A stretch of DNA of 6,261 nt from Bacteroidota bacterium (GTDB lineage: Bacteria; Zhuqueibacterota; Zhuqueibacteria; Zhuqueibacterales; Geothermadaptataceae), in assembly GCA_011375275.1 (NCBI GenBank), contig DRLW01000010.1:1-6261 (forward strand), given 5' to 3'. The translations under genes were made by a program, and so were the position numbers. Under the pieces are notes generated by a model that did no database searches, was not told the origin of the DNA, and was given only the letters and a program-made list of their open reading frames with translations. How positions within the stretch are numbered: the stretch's first letter is position 1; every line of letters starts with the position of its first letter. This document shows, piece by piece, positions 5,247 through 6,261 of this stretch.

Positions 5247-6261
5247 ATGAAAAATAATTTTTCCAGCCGGGTCCAAATGGTCATTCAGTTTTCGCGTGAG
5301 GAAGCGCTGCGACTGGGGCATGATTATATTGGCACAGAACACCTGTTGCTCGGCTTGATCCGTGAGGGAGAAGGAATTGCAGTCGAAATACTGAAAAACC
5401 TCGGCACCGACCTCGATGACATCAAGCGTGCCATCGAGGACAACGTCAAATCCACTGGTGAGACGATGACCATCGGCAACATCCCTTTTACGAAAAGGGC
5501 TGAGAGAATTCTCAAGATGGCCTATGTCGAGGCAGAAAAATACAAGTCAGATATCATCGGCACGGAGCACCTGCTGCTGGCGCTGGTCAAAGAAAAAGAC
5601 GGCGTCGCGGCCCAGGTTCTGATGAACTTTGAAATCACCTACGATTCGGTACGCGAAGAGCTTGAAAACATCCTTCGCGGCACGCCATCCTCAAAGGAAG
5701 AAATGCAACAACGATCAAAAACACCGGCGCTGGACCATTTCGGCCGGGATCTAACGGAGCTTGCCCGAAAGGGTTCACTGGATCCGGTGATTGGTCGCGA
5801 TATGGAGATCGAACGCGTGGCGCAGATTCTCAGCCGGCGCAAGAAGAACAACCCGGTGCTCATCGGCGAGCCCGGCGTGGGCAAAACCGCCATTGCTGAG
5901 GGCCTTGCTCTGAGAATCATTGAACGCAAAGTCCCCCGCATTCTGCACAACAAGCGCGTGGTCACCCTTGACCTCGGAGCTATCGTTGCCGGCACCAAAT
6001 ATCGTGGCCAGTTCGAAGAGCGCATGAAAGCGATCATGAACGAACTCTCGCGTGCCAAGGATGTCATCCTGTTCATCGACGAGCTGCACACCATCGTCGG
6101 CGCTGGTGGTGCCAGCGGCTCTCTCGACGCCTCGAACATGTTCAAGCCGGCTCTTTCCCGCGGCGAACTGCAGTGCATCGGAGCCACGACCCTGGATGAA
6201 TATCGCCAGTACATCGAAAAAGACGGCGCTCTCGAACGCCGCTTTCAGAAAATCATGGTCG
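5247..6261 (+). CDS. clpC: ATP-dependent Clp protease ATP-binding subunit ClpC (3' partial)
   Basis: AAA+ unfoldase that threads proteins into ClpP in the cytoplasm. The frame runs off the window after 338 of an expected roughly 810-850 residues, with no stop. The double Clp-N domain occupies about 1-145, with its two repeats marked by YIGTEHLLLGLIREGEG (27-43) and IIGTEHLLLALVKEKDG (103-119). A short linker (146-165) is followed by AAA domain D1: DPVIGRD (179-185), Walker A GEPGVGKT (207-214), pore-loop segment GTKYRGQFEER (249-259), Walker B VILFIDE (273-279), sensor region CIGATTLDEYR (310-320) and arginine-finger segment ERRF (330-333). Glu31 and Glu107 in the two GTEH motifs match the phosphoarginine-binding glutamates reported for B. 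subtilis ClpC. ClpB is less likely: LGHDYIGTEHLLLGLIREGEG is ClpC-like and the gene follows mcsAB. The UVR motif expected between D1 and D2 lies outside the window. Confidence 0.95.
   Translation, partial: MKNNFSSRVQMVIQFSREEALRLGHDYIGTEHLLLGLIREGEGIAVEILKNLGTDLDDIKRAIEDNVKSTGETMTIGNIPFTKRAERILKMAYVEAEKYKSDIIGTEHLLLALVKEKDGVAAQVLMNFEITYDSVREELENILRGTPSSKEEMQQRSKTPALDHFGRDLTELARKGSLDPVIGRDMEIERVAQILSRRKKNNPVLIGEPGVGKTAIAEGLALRIIERKVPRILHNKRVVTLDLGAIVAGTKYRGQFEERMKAIMNELSRAKDVILFIDELHTIVGAGGASGSLDASNMFKPALSRGELQCIGATTLDEYRQYIEKDGALERRFQKIMV

Noticed and set aside
1..6261. A previously undescribed multi-gene defence or mobile system
   Set aside because: All six genes belong to well-known families with intact motifs. 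There are no transposases, integrases, toxin-antitoxin pairs, CRISPR repeats or unknown proteins. Only the gene context and the non-coding leaders are unusual.

Overview
The window is a compact, single-strand stretch of conserved bacterial genes, all on the + strand: lysS (5' end missing), a LolC/LolE-family permease, the ATPase lolD, mcsA, mcsB and the first 338 codons of clpC (3' end missing). GC content is moderate, by eye in the mid-50s percent. The Lol lipoprotein-export genes imply a diderm (Gram-negative-type) cell. The LysS motif-2 region (AKDFRNEGMDRFHNPEFT) resembles sequences from the Bacteroidota/Chlorobi/Calditrichota side of the tree. My best guess is a diderm of the wider FCB group or an uncultured relative such as a Calditrichota/KSB1-type lineage. 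This cannot be settled from the window.

Layout. Bases 1-1214 encode the catalytic part of lysyl-tRNA synthetase. Bases 1215-1403 are a spacer with a strong perfect stem-loop (11-bp core) and then a very G-poor, C/A-rich leader. Bases 1404-3376 hold the permease and lolD, 11 bases apart. lolD overlaps mcsA by 11 bases and mcsA overlaps mcsB by 4 (ATGA), so the block from the permease to mcsB (1404-5005) looks like one translationally coupled transcription unit. A 241-base spacer (5006-5246) separates mcsB from clpC. It holds two weak promoter candidates, an operator-like dyad and several mutually exclusive AT-rich helices running up to the clpC ribosome binding site.

Function. McsB phosphorylates protein arginines, McsA is its zinc-binding activator, and ClpC is the AAA+ unfoldase that reads phosphoarginine and feeds proteins to ClpP. 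The features that matter for this pathway are visible: the McsB kinase signatures and its RDxxRA allosteric motif, four CxxC pairs plus a UVR motif in McsA, and both GTEH glutamates of the ClpC N-domain. LolCE and LolD form the inner-membrane machine that releases outer-membrane lipoproteins. The set is the Firmicutes-type stress-proteolysis module without the CtsR repressor, joined to an envelope-biogenesis operon in a diderm.

No gene here is of unknown family, and I see no mobile element, CRISPR array, tRNA or rRNA. The points worth a second look are the gene context, the missing ctsR and the non-coding leaders, not a new protein system.
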